Assembly (NCBI GenBank): GCA_030141605.1
Contig: JAQGDQ010000002.1
Coordinates: 2,829,001-2,893,000, forward strand
Direction: 5' to 3'
Source of the DNA: Tubiluchus corallicola
Lineage: Eukaryota > Priapulida > Priapulimorpha > Priapulimorphida > Tubiluchidae
DNA length: 64,000 nt
Part shown: positions 38,701 to 51,900 of the stretch, in pieces
Numbering within the stretch: the stretch's first letter is position 1
How the letters are laid out: each line of letters starts with the position of its first letter
The notes under the pieces: generated by a model
The model's input: only the letters and a program-made list of their open reading frames with translations
The model's database searches: none
Told to the model about the DNA's origin: nothing
Program-made: the position numbers and the translations under genes

Positions 38701-41700
38701 TACATACAAAAAACAAGCAAAAAATGTTTATAATCACACAGTACTGCTCAGAAATGCAGGGAAATGCAGAGCTGTGTAAAATATCGACTTCCAAATCATA
38801 CATTAAAATAGATCAATGTCAATGATAATCCTTTAAGATGAGACTGAATCTACAGAAATGTCTTGGCCACATTCACATGTGTATAAATCCTCCCACAAAC
38901 AGTCACCTACAATTAGGTTTCAAGGCTTTCACGAATCCATTTACTGGTCAGGTTTAAATTTGCTTGCTAATACCCTTGCATTCTACATGGAAAAACAATA
39001 AAAAGTGTGAAGTCTCCCAACCAGGGCCGTACAAAATGGAAAAAACTGCCATACATCTAACAATATTTAAAGTAATACTAAATAATGAGCCACAAAACCT
39101 TAAAAGTGAAATTGAATTAGGATATGTCACATAATAAATTTAAACAATTACCAGTCTATGACATTCAAAATTATGACATAATCTACATGCAGAAGCAAAA
39201 ATAGATCTGATAATAACTAAAATATTTATAAAAAGAATAATTCGCTATATTCAAACCACTTCGGATATTCCGGATAATATTGTTCAAGTTCAAATATACA
39301 AATATGACTAATTTTATATATATGCACCTGTAAATCTTCCTGCGACTGGTCACTCACACCAGTAAGGAGATTTTTTCTCTTATGATATCGCTTCTTTTTG
39401 AACTTGTTTAACACTAAAAATAAAAACAGTCATTGTTGTCTATAATTTTCTACAAAGTAAGCAATTGATATTTTGTGTTTTATGTGCTTTACAAACCAAT
39501 TTCTTAACTTTTACCAAGGTATTACTCCGAAAAACTAAAAAATGATCAGCCATATACTCCTGTTCCCTAGTTAAGCTTGCTCCGAATCTGAAAGTTATGT
39601 CGACACATTAAACCATTATGCCAACTACTCAAATGCACAGCGAAACACATACTTGTAAATGAAAATGATATGCAAAGAATACCTTTAAAACAAAATCAAG
39701 AATGATTCAACTTCCGACATACAAGTAGTGACCAGGTAAATGAAAAAACACAAAATCCAAACTGTACATTGCATATTAGAATAAAAAACAATAACAATAA
39801 AAAATAGGAACTTACTTTTACTCCTACTAAAGGTGAATCGCTTAGAGTATCGACCCTTTTTACTCGGGTCTGGAGACTTCCCATTTTTCACAAAGTACAC
39901 ATGAATGTAGACTGATCCGTTATTTTGTACTGCTTCTGATGCTTCAATTTCACCATAGTGAACAAATGAGCCGTCACCCTTTGGCCCATCATACCAATCT
40001 CCATATTTAATGTCAGTTAATGTCCAGAACGGATTGTCAAATTTTGTCAAAAACTCTTCTTCACTGACATACACATACATGTCCTGAAATAATGTTGTTT
40101 AACAAATAAAATTATACACAATAGAATTATACACATCAGCAGTGAAAAAGGAGCACAAGTACATCCACCATTTGTACATCTTAATGTCCCTTATGAATTT
40201 TTTTCTACCTGTACACCATACAAAATAAACAAATAAATAATTAATTAACATATATAGTGTATTTAATGTACAAGTATTCTTACCAGAAGAGTGTTCTTTT
40301 GCATTATATTTGTACCAGGTTTTGGAGCATTACCAGAACCTGTTTGGCCATCTGTGGGAGCTCTACCTCTACGAAACATACTATAACAAAAGAACGAAAA
40401 ATTTCATTTTAAATTTATACATAATACAAAAGCGATAAACAAGGAGCTGTGCAGGATATATATACATTAAACTCAACATAACGTTTGCCTTTCACTCAAT
40501 ACCATTTTTTCTCAGTATGGTCCATTGAAAATCTTTTTAAATGAATTATTTTGACTATGATTGAGCCATGTGCCAGGTGCTCTAACTATGGGGACATAAG
40601 GTTTAAATTGTTTGGCAGTTTTGAAAGGACAAGAGTTATTTCACAAAACTTTTCAATATGCACAGTTGAAGAGAAACAGTGACATAAACACAAGCTCATC
40701 TTGTTAATGACACAAATATGTCTTGCGGTAAAACACACTCCAGAAACTGCTTATATAGATCTGAGTATGAAATGAGAGTTATTCAATACCATGCACGACT
40801 ACCACCCCACCAATGCTGAAGTAACTGGATAAATGCATCAGCATTAAGTTTTTTAAATACCCCTAAAGTTAAGATGCAATAATTAAAGCATAATGAAAAA
40901 AAATCAAGTGACTAGACTGACAGTGTTGTATTTGTACATCCAAGTATTTAAATTTAAAAATAAAAATTATAAATTACACCTACAAATCACCTTGCAATGT
41001 ACTTAATTGTTTTATAGAATAAAATTAAGATGATCTAACAGTTACCTGCAAAAAATTTAACAACTTTCCTTTTAACTTATATACAAAATACTGGCATTCA
41101 GAAATGCTTGTGGTTGATATACTACAACAGCTTTAACAGCACTTGTCACTGCTCAAACAGTAAAAATGTTCACATATATAACATATATAATACAAAAAAA
41201 GGCGAAAGTCAAATAACTTAGTGCTTTTAAATATAGGCCCATAATTAAAAATATAGAAATTAATTAAATTTCCAAAGTTCTTTCCAAACATTAAAATAGT
41301 CCATCTTCCGGGAAACGCACCATTCCCATTAAATGTAGTATTGCTTTCAAATATGTTACATGCAGGTCACATAATTTTGCATTTATTTATAGTCTTGCGG
41401 TCAAACTATACACATATCATAAGTACCTTGATATAAAATAGATAATAAGTGCTCGAATCACGAAGCCTTTTGCAATAGACCAATAATTTTGCTGCTGTGC
41501 TTGTTGCTGCTGTCCTGCTTGATTTGCCTCATCTTCCTGATTTTGTGCCACAGCCTAAAAAAGCATACACAGATTAAAAAACTTATAGTGACCATTTAGG
41601 TGGTTCTTCTGATAATGCTGAGACATAAACAAAAACAATAATTTACGAGATATATTTTATCTAATACTACAACACTAAAAATGCAGGCTTCATTTTTTGT

Positions 41701-44518
41701 GCAGTAGGTGCCGCTTAATAGACTCAATCGCTTAACTGACTCAAAAACACCTGGAACAGGCTGCTTCTATTCAAATATACATAAAAACTATCGGTGATTG
41801 ACTCAATATTTCTCCTTCACCTACTTAAAATAAGATATTTGTATGTACCCAAACATCTGTACAGCAAATAAAGGCAATGCGAGCAGACGATTCAGAACTG
41901 TTTTAGTCACACATAACAACAGACTTTTAATGTTTTTACAAAATTTTGCGAGAACTTTGTGGGCCAACTTCTTCGCGAGGAAATGAAGCAGCCGACTTTC
42001 AAGGAACTTTTGTAATTTTTGCAAATAAACAGAAAAGTCTGTGATTTAGAAAAGTGTACATTTTAATTTATTGCTAATTCACTTATATAAAATAATATTT
42101 TAAAATATTTTTTCTAATATTTAACTGCACAAAGGAATTTAGTATTATTTCGTTTCTAAAATTCATTAAAACCTTTGTAGTCATAGTAAGCTGATGACTC
42201 ATGCTCCTATACCTGTAATACTGCACCCATCAGTTAATGGGTTCAGTCTTTTAATTGGGCGAAAACACGTCGGTTCCAAAGTGAGTCTATTAAGCGGCGC
42301 CTACTGTAAATACAATTCTGTATACACTTTACGCTGAAAATTATTTATGCAGTATTGACCCGATTTTAAACCATTGTCTCACTGCTTTACCGTCTCACAA
42401 TTGGCAATTTTTGTCTTGCACAGTTTCAATTTAATGCAATATGTGACAGTGGATGCAAAGTAAAATTGCACAGGAAAAAAGTGCACTAATGGAAAACTAG
42501 GAAAACAGCACACTTAGGCCTACAAATATGAGTTTAGCGTTAGGGTTACTGTGAGGAATAATTATTAAAATACAGCAGAATCTTCTTGATTTGCCAACAG
42601 TTTTTATTTCTTTATTTTTATTCATTATTCAAGCCTTTTTGTTTCTTTAATAACTCGCACACAGAGCTAATAACTGCTTCTTTAATATCCCGGGGCTGGG
42701 GTCATGAAACTGACACTGCACACTCTCCGGGCAGGGGATTTCATGTATGTGTGTAATCCGTCACCCCCAGGTTAAAGATCATGGACATAACACAAAGTGA
42801 CAGCGCGAACGTCAATCGACTAATTACAAGCTGAAGAGCAGCAACATCTGAAACTAGGTTTTTGTGCAATGCGTATGTGCATGGCGTATTACCAATGTGC
42901 AGTGTTGCACTATAGCAAACAAGTGAGTACAGTGTGGGACAGAAGAGTCCTGAGCTAGCACGCTGAGGTAACACGAGTATATTTTACATCTAAATGTTGT
43001 GTTGAAAGCGAGACTAGTTGACGCTTTGTGCCCCATTCATTTTTTACCTCATTTTTCAATTCACACTGTTTGACTATAAGCAAAATGTTTCTGTCAGGTT
43101 TCTCTAGTTTCTACAAAATTAAAATGACATTAATTTGTATTTTCCTTAAAATTGGTTCGAATGTGCTAACGTTAAAATTTTATTGATAGCAAAATTAGTT
43201 ATTTTGCAACTTTCTGAAAGTTCTGAAACCTCTGATAACCGAGGAAAGAAATACCTGTGTGGTACATTGTGTGCCTGCTTGCAAAGCTTGGTTAATAATT
43301 TTGACGTTTCGATTTTACCAAGACGAAATACAATTCCTAAGTAATTAAGCATGGCAAATTCAATGGATGCAATATTATGGTCATGGCCACTAGTGAAAAA
43401 GTGACAAGGTCTGATTTCGCTAAAGCATTTAATGTGAAGCACAACAGTATTTACATACATGATGTTAACATTTTTGTAAACCATTTTTTATTGAAAAAAA
43501 GCTGTTACTTAAAGCATCTCCTGTGACAGAAGCAGCATGATAATACGTTTGATCATGCCTATGCGTTGATTCGCTGGTGAAACGCTACTGCTAATGTGGA
43601 CATTTCACTTTAAATCATTCGTTAATGTGATGCCAAGATCTTTAAAGGGAGATTTATCTTCATTTGGTCTGTCTTTAAGATAATATGGAGTTTGACTTTC
43701 AGCACGGATATGTGAAAGATGGCTCTTGAAAATTCGAAGCTCCAATAGCCATTCTTCACACCATTGATGAGGGCGAATTGTAGCAGATATGATGATGAAG
43801 TCAATGATGTCCCAGTTGATATGCAATGCGTAATATCCTTTGATGATTAGGAAACAATAGGGGCCACTGAGGGTGCCTTGAGATATGCCACTGCGGACAT
43901 GCTTACAACTTGTGGTTATGCCATTTACGACCGCACATTGACTTCGGTTTTCAAGAAGTACAGGAACCAGAAGAGGAAGTTTTCTCTAATTCCTGCATAT
44001 TCCATCTTCACCAAAAGACGTTGATGTGGTACGTGTTGATGGTGTATAATTCATATTTAAACGCTCTCTGTGGGATTTCTCGTCTGAAAGTTATTTATAA
44101 GGTAAATGGTTGCTCAAATTTCATTTTCAATTTGTTAGCTAAAAGTAAAACATTAAACTAAACCCAACATATTGCTAATATTGTCCTTTCCCTTAATGGG
44201 AACAAAATGTTCTGATGACATGACCTTCCTCTATCTGCGGTGGTGCCACTAAATTCAAAATTTCAGTTTTAGTTAGTCAGTATAGAGGAATAACACTAAT
44301 ATCCTAATACCCCCATCTCTGGATTACGGTTGTCTAAGATGAAACGACTTAATATAAAAAAAATTCACATTGATTTAACATCGCTACCAATAACTAACTA
44401 TTAAAACTTCTCGGTTAAAGTTTAATAAACTCACTTCTTCAGCGGAGGATTGCGCAGAAGCTGTATTATGAGAAGATATTCCTGTCTGATTTTCGCAAAC
44501 CTCACGAACGTCAGCCAT
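32702..44518 (-). CDS. CLPTM1: CLPTM1 (cleft lip and palate transmembrane protein 1), 14 exons
   Basis: Multi-pass membrane protein; vertebrate CLPTM1 acts in the ER/Golgi, including in GABA-A receptor retention. Exons, read downward: 44518-44435, 41554-41427, 40380-40284, 40083-39816, 39413-39328, 38634-38517, 38338-38236, 37673-37526, 36670-36577, 35793-35720, 35532-35416, 34197-33966, 33364-33197, 32874-32702; 1890 nt, 629 residues (human 669). All phases agree. The lumenal part holds DMYVYVSEEEF, GSVYIHVYF, EVISHWHPN and DDHTPW. Membrane segments: about residue 60 (VIRALIIYFIS), LLGLTIVISIVHSIFEFLAF (about 350-370), SVVVLLYVL (about 401-409), YLSWLLFPLLGAYAVYSVVY, VLSMLYGYLLTFGFIMM and IVFFIFLYQKWVYP. 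The C-terminus EDKKKD equals the human end. The start ATG at 44518 opens a Gln/Ser-rich tail, normal for the family. Divergent partner: menin. Confidence 0.97.
43150..44075 (-). mobile_element. Decayed LINE reverse transcriptase, antisense in CLPTM1 intron 1 (same strand as CLPTM1)
   Basis: Read on the minus strand, successive fragments in several frames match the palm and thumb of a CR1/Jockey-like non-LTR reverse transcriptase: LLVKMEYAGIREN, then SGISQGTLSGPYCF (the GVPQGSVLGPLLF motif), then TPYYLKDR, SPFKDLGITLTNDLK, and the post-RT region toward 43150. The YADD motif is gone. Frameshifts and stops separate the pieces. It lies on the CLPTM1 coding strand within its 2.9-kb first intron (41555-44434). 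Confidence 0.75.
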
Positions 44519-44766
44519 TGCTAATACAAAGATGACGTCACTTAAGCAGTGACTGGTCCGCACCTGCTATACAAAACATTTGATTTTCCAACATTTGGGC
44601 AGTAGTCAGTCAGTTGTCATTACAGTTTTCACCAGATACGATGCAGAAAGCATGAGAAGAGACATTTTTTAATTTTGTTATATCCTGTTGTTAATTAAAA
44701 AAACTTAACAGACAGTTTATGGTTTTATAAAAACGAATTGGTGTTGTTCAATTGTTTGTTGTCAAT
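44519..44766. promoter_or_regulatory. Divergent CLPTM1/MEN1 promoter region
   Basis: Only 248 bases separate the start codons of CLPTM1 (- strand) and menin (+ strand). Both first exons carry the start codon and no upstream exon is evident for either, so both transcripts should start in this interval or run into the neighbour's 5' UTR. It has a perfect CRE at 44533-44540 and a CACCTG E-box near 44561, and no clear TATA box near the menin start. A shared bidirectional promoter is inferred from spacing. Confidence 0.7.
44533..44540. promoter_or_regulatory. CRE/ATF palindrome TGACGTCA
   Basis: Exact 8-base CREB/ATF site, 15 bases upstream of the CLPTM1 start codon and 227 bases before the menin start. 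Consensus match seen directly; binding is inferred. Confidence 0.5.
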
Positions 44767-45932
44767 ATGGAGAAAATGCGTGGTTGCGAAAAACGATGTT
44801 TTCCAATAAAAACAGTGAAAAATGTTGTGAATTTTTTCAAATACCAGTTAACTGGTAAAAGTGAACCGAATTTAGCGATATTGTCGATTGTTGTTGGTGC
44901 ATTAGAGAATGGCTTGTGCAATAATCGCATTTTACCAAATAGAGCGGACCAGAAGCCTCTCGCCGGCGAATTTCCTCAAGTGGAAATTGGGACCATCAAT
45001 TTGCTGTATGAAAGATTTGAAGCCCTTGTTCGAGGCAATGTTGATTTGAGTTCGCATTTGGATAAATATGCAACAAGAGAACTGATTAAAAGAACATCTG
45101 ATGTCGTGTGGAACTCGCTTTCGAGGAGTTTTTATAAAGATAAAGCACATTTGCAATCTCTGTACAGTTTTCTTACAGGTACGTCGCATTTATTGCATTA
45201 ACAAAATATTCGTTTTTCGCTACTAATTAACTCTTCATTAAATTTTATATTTGAAATTACAGTTAAATGGGTTTCCTAATTTAGCTGGAATCTAGGCTAT
45301 AATTCGTGTGATCATTATTGAATACTGTTTTTACAGTTTAATTTGAATTAGAGTTATAAATACCATATAATATTGTTTTTTATGATGCGCAAAATTTGTT
45401 GCATGTATTTCTGTGTCGGGCTTCACAAACAAATGAAACGACGAGTCAAGCGAGTATGTAGGCCGCGTCCCAGCTTCGGTTTATCAGGACACGCCATCTG
45501 TTGTACTGCCATCTCAGCATCAGTGTAATGATAAAGCACTAAGTTGGAAGTTAATTATTTTTCGTTGTTACATTTACTATGCAAAACAATATGTAAATTT
45601 TATGCAACAATAACCTCATGTTTGACTCAATTTTGCATGCCCCGATCTTCAATGTGGTGCAAGCAAAATGGTGTCGCTCAAGTGCTGATTCAAAGCAAAT
45701 ACAATGCAGATGCAAAATTAAGCCTAAAAGTTGTTTTGCTAGTAATTGTAGATTGATTTTCAATGACATCGTGACGTTGTTTAGAGACAGTGACTTGCGC
45801 TAGTTGACGACGTTTAGTGATATTACCATAAATGATGTGTATGGAAAAGGTCGACGTGTTAAACTTGACAAGTTGACGCTGTAGTGTATAACGGAAAAGA
45901 TGACGAACAGCTGCGTTAGTTTTAGGCACATA

Positions 45933-45989
<57 letters not shown>

Positions 45990-48900
45990 AAGAAGAGTTT
46001 CGCGTCTACGAAGCTGCTCATTTGCGTGTTGTATGTTGATGTGATATTACGTAACGTTTGGCGCGTCGCCAGCTGCTTAATGAGTTTAGTAACTGCGTAG
46101 TTATGGTCAGCATCTATCCTAGGAGTCTGCCGGGGTATCCTACAACAAAATGCATAAACTTATTCTCCTGAACTATTGTCCGGCTGTCCTAAGGCATGAT
46201 CTTCAGTTCTCTTGTAATTTCCAATGCTGACTAGAATTCGATTTTATTCCCAAAAATTTTGAACAGGTTGTAATTTGACAAATTAGGGTTCAGATTGTAT
46301 GATTTAATTATGTAGGTAGGTAGTTCTGATACAAGTTATTATTGTGCCTAGTTACGACATAGATTTTTCACGATCGATATACAAAATAATCGTGAGTGGC
46401 TTCGTGGCATGGATGATTCATATGAACGCACGTTCGTCATTGAAATAAATCTTTTGGTCTACACTGACACGAATTTGAATTGGTTAGACTGCTTTGTGAA
46501 ATTGTGAGTTCTCCCCACCCATCAAACCTGAATAACTACAGGCCAATTTCTGTAACAATTTCATGTGCATGGTAATGGAGATCTCTATAAAAACGAACTA
46601 ATTGATTATCTTTTGCATTTCTAAAATCTACACGTTATTTTTTGGTTAATGTACTTGTACTTAACTCTTAGAGTGTTCAAATATTTAGAACAATTTGTTT
46701 GGACGGGAAACCCGGAAGACTAGTGATATGGCGTACCTTGATTTTGCGATACTCTCAAATAACAATGTCGTCATAACAAATTATTGTACAAACTGTCATC
46801 GGCTAACGGATGCAGTTTCGCGATTTGCTGCCTTTTTGGTTAATAGTATACTCGACGTGTTCTTGTCAGAGACAGTTTTTCCTATTAATGTATTCGAGGT
46901 TCTTATCTAGGTCCGGTTTTATTTGTTTCATATGTTGACAATTTACTCGATGTTATGAATTGTATATTTTGTAAATCATACATCCAAACAAAGCCTGTTT
47001 AACTTATGGTTAATTGCCAATTAAGCCTAGTCACTTAAATTATGTACAGCTTACTTTAAAAACAGGCTTTGCTTGGACGTATAATTTGCAAAATATACAA
47101 TTCATAACATCGAGTATTGAAAGCGTTCAGTGTTGGTTTTCAAGAAGATCGTTCGTTCGATGTAACCTTAATTACATATGTAAATTATGCCGACTGCCGA
47201 GACAAGCCTGTATTATTTTGAATTGAAACTAATCTACAAAATTTATCATCGGCTTATCGACTCAAATTTTGATGATTTCTTTACTCTTGCGCACGTCCAG
47301 ATTTAAGAGAACATAATTTTAAACTTTTTACAGGATTCTGAAGATGGCCGTTTTTAAATTTCCGTAGTCTGACGGACTTTCCTCCCTTTTTTGATAGCGC
47401 ATTTAATTAATATATTATAACTTGTATTGACTGGCTGTAGCTATTGTAAGTACTGTTTCTGACGGATACTTGGCTTCATTTTCTAAGTTTCTGCGAACTG
47501 ATTTGAACCAACTGCCTTGTAGCACTCTAGGAAGTGCTGTGTTTACAGTATTATGTGAGAAGCTATCCTTGATAATTAATACGTTCTGGTTTCGCCACGA
47601 GGTCCACAACCATCTACATAAGTAACATAACTACTATACCTTGTTGTTGAGTAATGGACCATGGCTAGTAGAGGAAAGTAATACAGAAATAGATAATAGA
47701 ATTTAATATAAAAACATGCATTATCGTTGTAAACATCAAAAAACATGATATTGTCCCCCATTCTTAGTTTTGTTTAATAATGTAAAATCTGCACCTATAA
47801 AGAAGTCAAAAGATTTAAATGTGCTCTAATTTTTAAATTTTCATTGTGTGAATGCAGCAGAGCAGTGTAATTTAGTCTGCGCAACCAGCATTTTCCTGGA
47901 AGCTAGTAATAAATAAGTAATCGTGACTGGGCATTAATTAAGCGTTGTAAACATCACGTGATTATTGGTCATTTCTGATAAACAGGATCTTGCGGAACCG
48001 ATCAGCACCGCGTGACCCCTTTGAGTTGTATTGTAAACAACATTATATTCCACTGCATTATACCTCGTGACCACTGGCCATTTGTAGACCGGACACTGTG
48101 ACGTCACTAAGCGCGTGACCACGACGCTTTACTTGTAAGCAGGATAGTATTACGTAAAACCCGAGACCAGTAAAGGAAACTTGCTGAAATGCTAAAAGAT
48201 TTTTCAGCATTTTTGAAATAATGGAATAGTGAATTTTTGGAATGATCACAAGAGCTAATTACCTCGTTTACTATAACAATTAATTACTGTGACTTGTTTA
48301 CTATAATTATAGAACTCACATTTACCGTCTGCATGGCCTCAGAATTAATCAAAACATTTCATTTCAATAATCGAAATTATCTGGATAACAATAAAAACTT
48401 TTTTGAACCTTTGTAGTGGATATATGCGTTAGCAACGCGATATAACTATACAGTGCAGTTTTTTCTAACACTCTAGCGAGCTAAAAGATGAGTCATTCGT
48501 TTCTTAGAAAAGCTTTTCTTGGAATTGCTTATACGCACTGTGACTTGGTGCGCATGTCATTTAATAAGCTTTGTGTCGCAGTGCTGCGAAGCTGTGTCCA
48601 GAACTTGCTTCTTAATAGTTCGGCTAAATTTAAGCCACATCCGACTTGTTCGAGTTGTTTCTCGGTGAATCAGTAGTTCCGGGTGTGTGGTTGGCACAAC
48701 TGGTCAAAGCAGTGCAAATCTAGCATTTCCAGTGTTAGATTGCTTATACTAAAGTGATTGTAACTAACTATATTATTTTTATTCAATTTTCAGACTCAGA
48801 AACTACAAAAAGATTAACCTAACTAGTTAGTATCACTCTGGTATGTGTTCTAGCATTGTAAAGACCAGCTATAAGGGATGAACTTTTAACTGCTTTGAGC

Positions 48901-51900
48901 TTTGGGGAATGCAGTGGCCTAGTGGTCTAAGCTGTCTGCAATGTGATTAGGTCCCAGGTTCAAATCCACGCTGCATTCCAACTTTTTCATATTTTCTGCT
49001 ATTTCGAGTTTGCTATCAAAATTTAATTATTCCGTGGTTTTGTAACCTCTTTAAAGCATAAATTTTAACCAATGCTTTCAAGTGAAAATATGTACACGGG
49101 CCTTTAAATTTCTGAGATCATTCTTAGATTATTCACAGTTGCTTGCAATGTTATTATTACAAGTATATGTTGAATAAATTGAGATTTGGGAATATTCTAA
49201 ATTGCCTCTGTGCATTCGTCGTCTGGTAGCACTTCACAGCTACGCACGGGATGCTGGTGAATCATATGTGATTCATGGTTAAATTATCACCAGCGCCGGA
49301 TAACAGTTTTCTAAGTCAGGCTGCTTATTTTTTATTTACTTCTTTTCTAAAATACGCGTATTTTGGCGGACCTGCTTCTCGCTGTTATATATCAGTAGTC
49401 TCGGTAACATACTTGCAAGACGCCGCTTGGAGCAGCAGTGTACCGCACAGTGAGGTACTTGTTTACCGCAGCAAAAGAAACTGAAATGCATTAAAACGTG
49501 TTGACCTTAATGTTCGTTTTCCTTTTTATTTAAAGGAAAAGCAAGTCTCTCGGGAAGTTAAGCTTATATTAAAATTTGCAAAAACTGCTAGAAAGTTTCA
49601 GAAAAAATGTCATGAGGTTAGCAATAAAACTGCATTAAGCGCCTGGTGTAAATTTTAAGTTGCGATCACTTCAAGGTTGAGCGCGCTCATTTCGAACGAA
49701 ATCCGGTTACCGTGTAATATAACTACTTATCCTGCCAAGTGCTTGAGCGAAAGCGAACTTCTTTTGCACTTGACTATTGTCAACTATTAATAGTCCAAGA
49801 CGTTTAACAACAGATTATTAATATTAAGGCTGTTTTTTTGCTTTCGAATGAATCCCGCCTTCACTGTTTAATGGAAACCATTTACCAGGGATAATATAAT
49901 AATCTCTAACTCGGCTAGTTAATGTCGACAAAGTAACAGAGTAAAACTGAAATATAAACCGCCCCTCACGTTCTGTAATCTGTATGCTCGCAACTTCGCA
50001 ATCGAACAACTTGTCACCCCCTTATCCCTGGTGCACTCGCACCATTTTTTGCTGCAGAGGAGTTATTTGTCTTCATCTATGCGTATCTGTAATTGTATTG
50101 TGTAGTACACATACCTTGAACTTAAGGCGAATTAAAGCTATATAGGCACTTTAAAGTTATTGCAAATTATCAGACGAATAATGTTTACCTAAGTACAAAG
50201 ATTTAGTTAGCTAGAATAACGGAATTTCTGAGTGAACTGCAGAACTTTAATTATGTGTGCCTTCATGATGACCACCAGTTAGGCCATTCTTTCTTCAAAT
50301 ATACTCGCAGCGAGATTCGTTTGGCGGGAGATACGAATGATTTAAATTTCTTTTGCATTTCTAATAATGTCACTTTATGGGCAGCGCATATTGTGTGGTA
50401 ATTTTAATATTTTAAATTTTGTTTTAAAATACACTGAATGTTGTTTGTGGGTTAGTTTTTTTCCCTTTAAATGCGATTTTTTGAACATATATTGCAAAAG
50501 ATATCCAAATAATAGTTATCTGAGACACCAGTTAAAAAGTTGTATAACGTACATGAAACAAAGGAAAAAATATTTGAAAAGACAGAGCTTGGCTGAGATG
50601 ACAAAAAACTAAGCGACTTAAAAGACTGTGATTCAAAAGAGTTCTGGAAGGTAATAAATAGCATTTGCATTGGAAATAAAAATAAACCTATAGAAATAGA
50701 TTTGGAAACTCTGTATAGACATTTTAATAATTTATTTACAAAAGATCAGACGACTAGTCTGGAAATTCAACTGGAAGATACAGTGCAAGATAAAATGGAA
50801 GAATTAATTCCTATCACAATCAGCGAATTAAAACAACAAATCCAAAAATTAAAATCTGGCAAAAGTCTGCAATGGATATATTTGCCCTTAACTAAGCTGA
50901 TGAATTTAGTACTGGAAAAAGGCAAATATCCAGAGAATTGGTCTAAGAGCATTTTAAGTCCCATATTTAAAGAAGGAACACTAGATGGTCCTAAAAATTA
51001 CCGTGGAATCTCAGTGACTTCATATCTTGGCAAAGTTTTTAATTCAGTCATTAATGAACGACTAGTAAAATTTCTTGAAAATTCTGGTATTCTATCAGAG
51101 TTTCAATTTGGCTTTCGAAAAAATTCACGAACTACGGATTGTCTAATGACTTTAGATTTACTGATAAAAGAAAACGATAAAAAGAAAGGTTCCTACTTAT
51201 GTACTGTACCAGCTTTATTGATTTCACAACAGCTTTGACAGGTTAAGTCATGATATTTTAATTAGCAAATTAAAATGATATTGAACTGATGAATATATCC
51301 AACGTATCATTAAGGATATGTATAATAAAAGTCAATCCACGATGAAAAAATCGGACACTTTTTCTCCCTTCTTTAAAACTGAAACTGATGTTAGGCAAGG
51401 TGACACTCTTAGTCCAACTCTGTTTAATGTATATGTAAATGATCTTCCTGACTTTTTACATGGTGGGGATTCCCTGACTTTGCATGACAAAATCATTAAA
51501 TGCTTACAGTATGCTGACGACCTAGTTATTTTCAGTACATCTAAAGAAGGGCTACAAAATAAAATCAACAGATTAGCTATATACGCAAAACAGAACTCAT
51601 TACAAATTAATCATACCAAAACTAAAGTTGTTACCTTTGGAAACAAGCCATCCAGTAAAACATTGAACATTCACTTATATCTTGGCAATACCTTATTAAA
51701 AAAGAAAAACCATATCAAATACCTAGGAATGTATTTTACAAACAATGGTTCATACACAAAGCACTGTTACACAATGAGAAAACAAAGCATTAGGGCATTA
51801 TTTGAATACTATCTCTAATATTTCAATACAGTTTTGATGTAAATATACACCTTTACTTAATTGAATCCCTAATCTTACCAGTAGCACTTTATGGCTGCGA

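Noticed and set aside
39537-39556. 20-nt micro-exon candidate in CLPTM1 between exons 4 and 5
   Set aside because: It has AG and GT borders, but joining exon 4 (39816) directly to 39413 gives ATG and the family sequence MLNKFKKKR in frame; inserting the block brings in a stop.
39696-39884. Open frame antisense overlapping CLPTM1 exon 4
   Set aside because: It is the CLPTM1 exon read out of frame and on into the intron.
44776-44778. Second in-frame ATG as the menin start
   Set aside because: Possible, but the ATG at 44767 comes first and only three codons are at stake; kept 44767.
45800-46100. Open frames with Tyr-Ile runs
   Set aside because: Produced by the (AT)n tract.
48906-48980. Working tRNA gene
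   Set aside because: Anticodon arm does not pair and position 33 is not T; kept only as tRNA-like.
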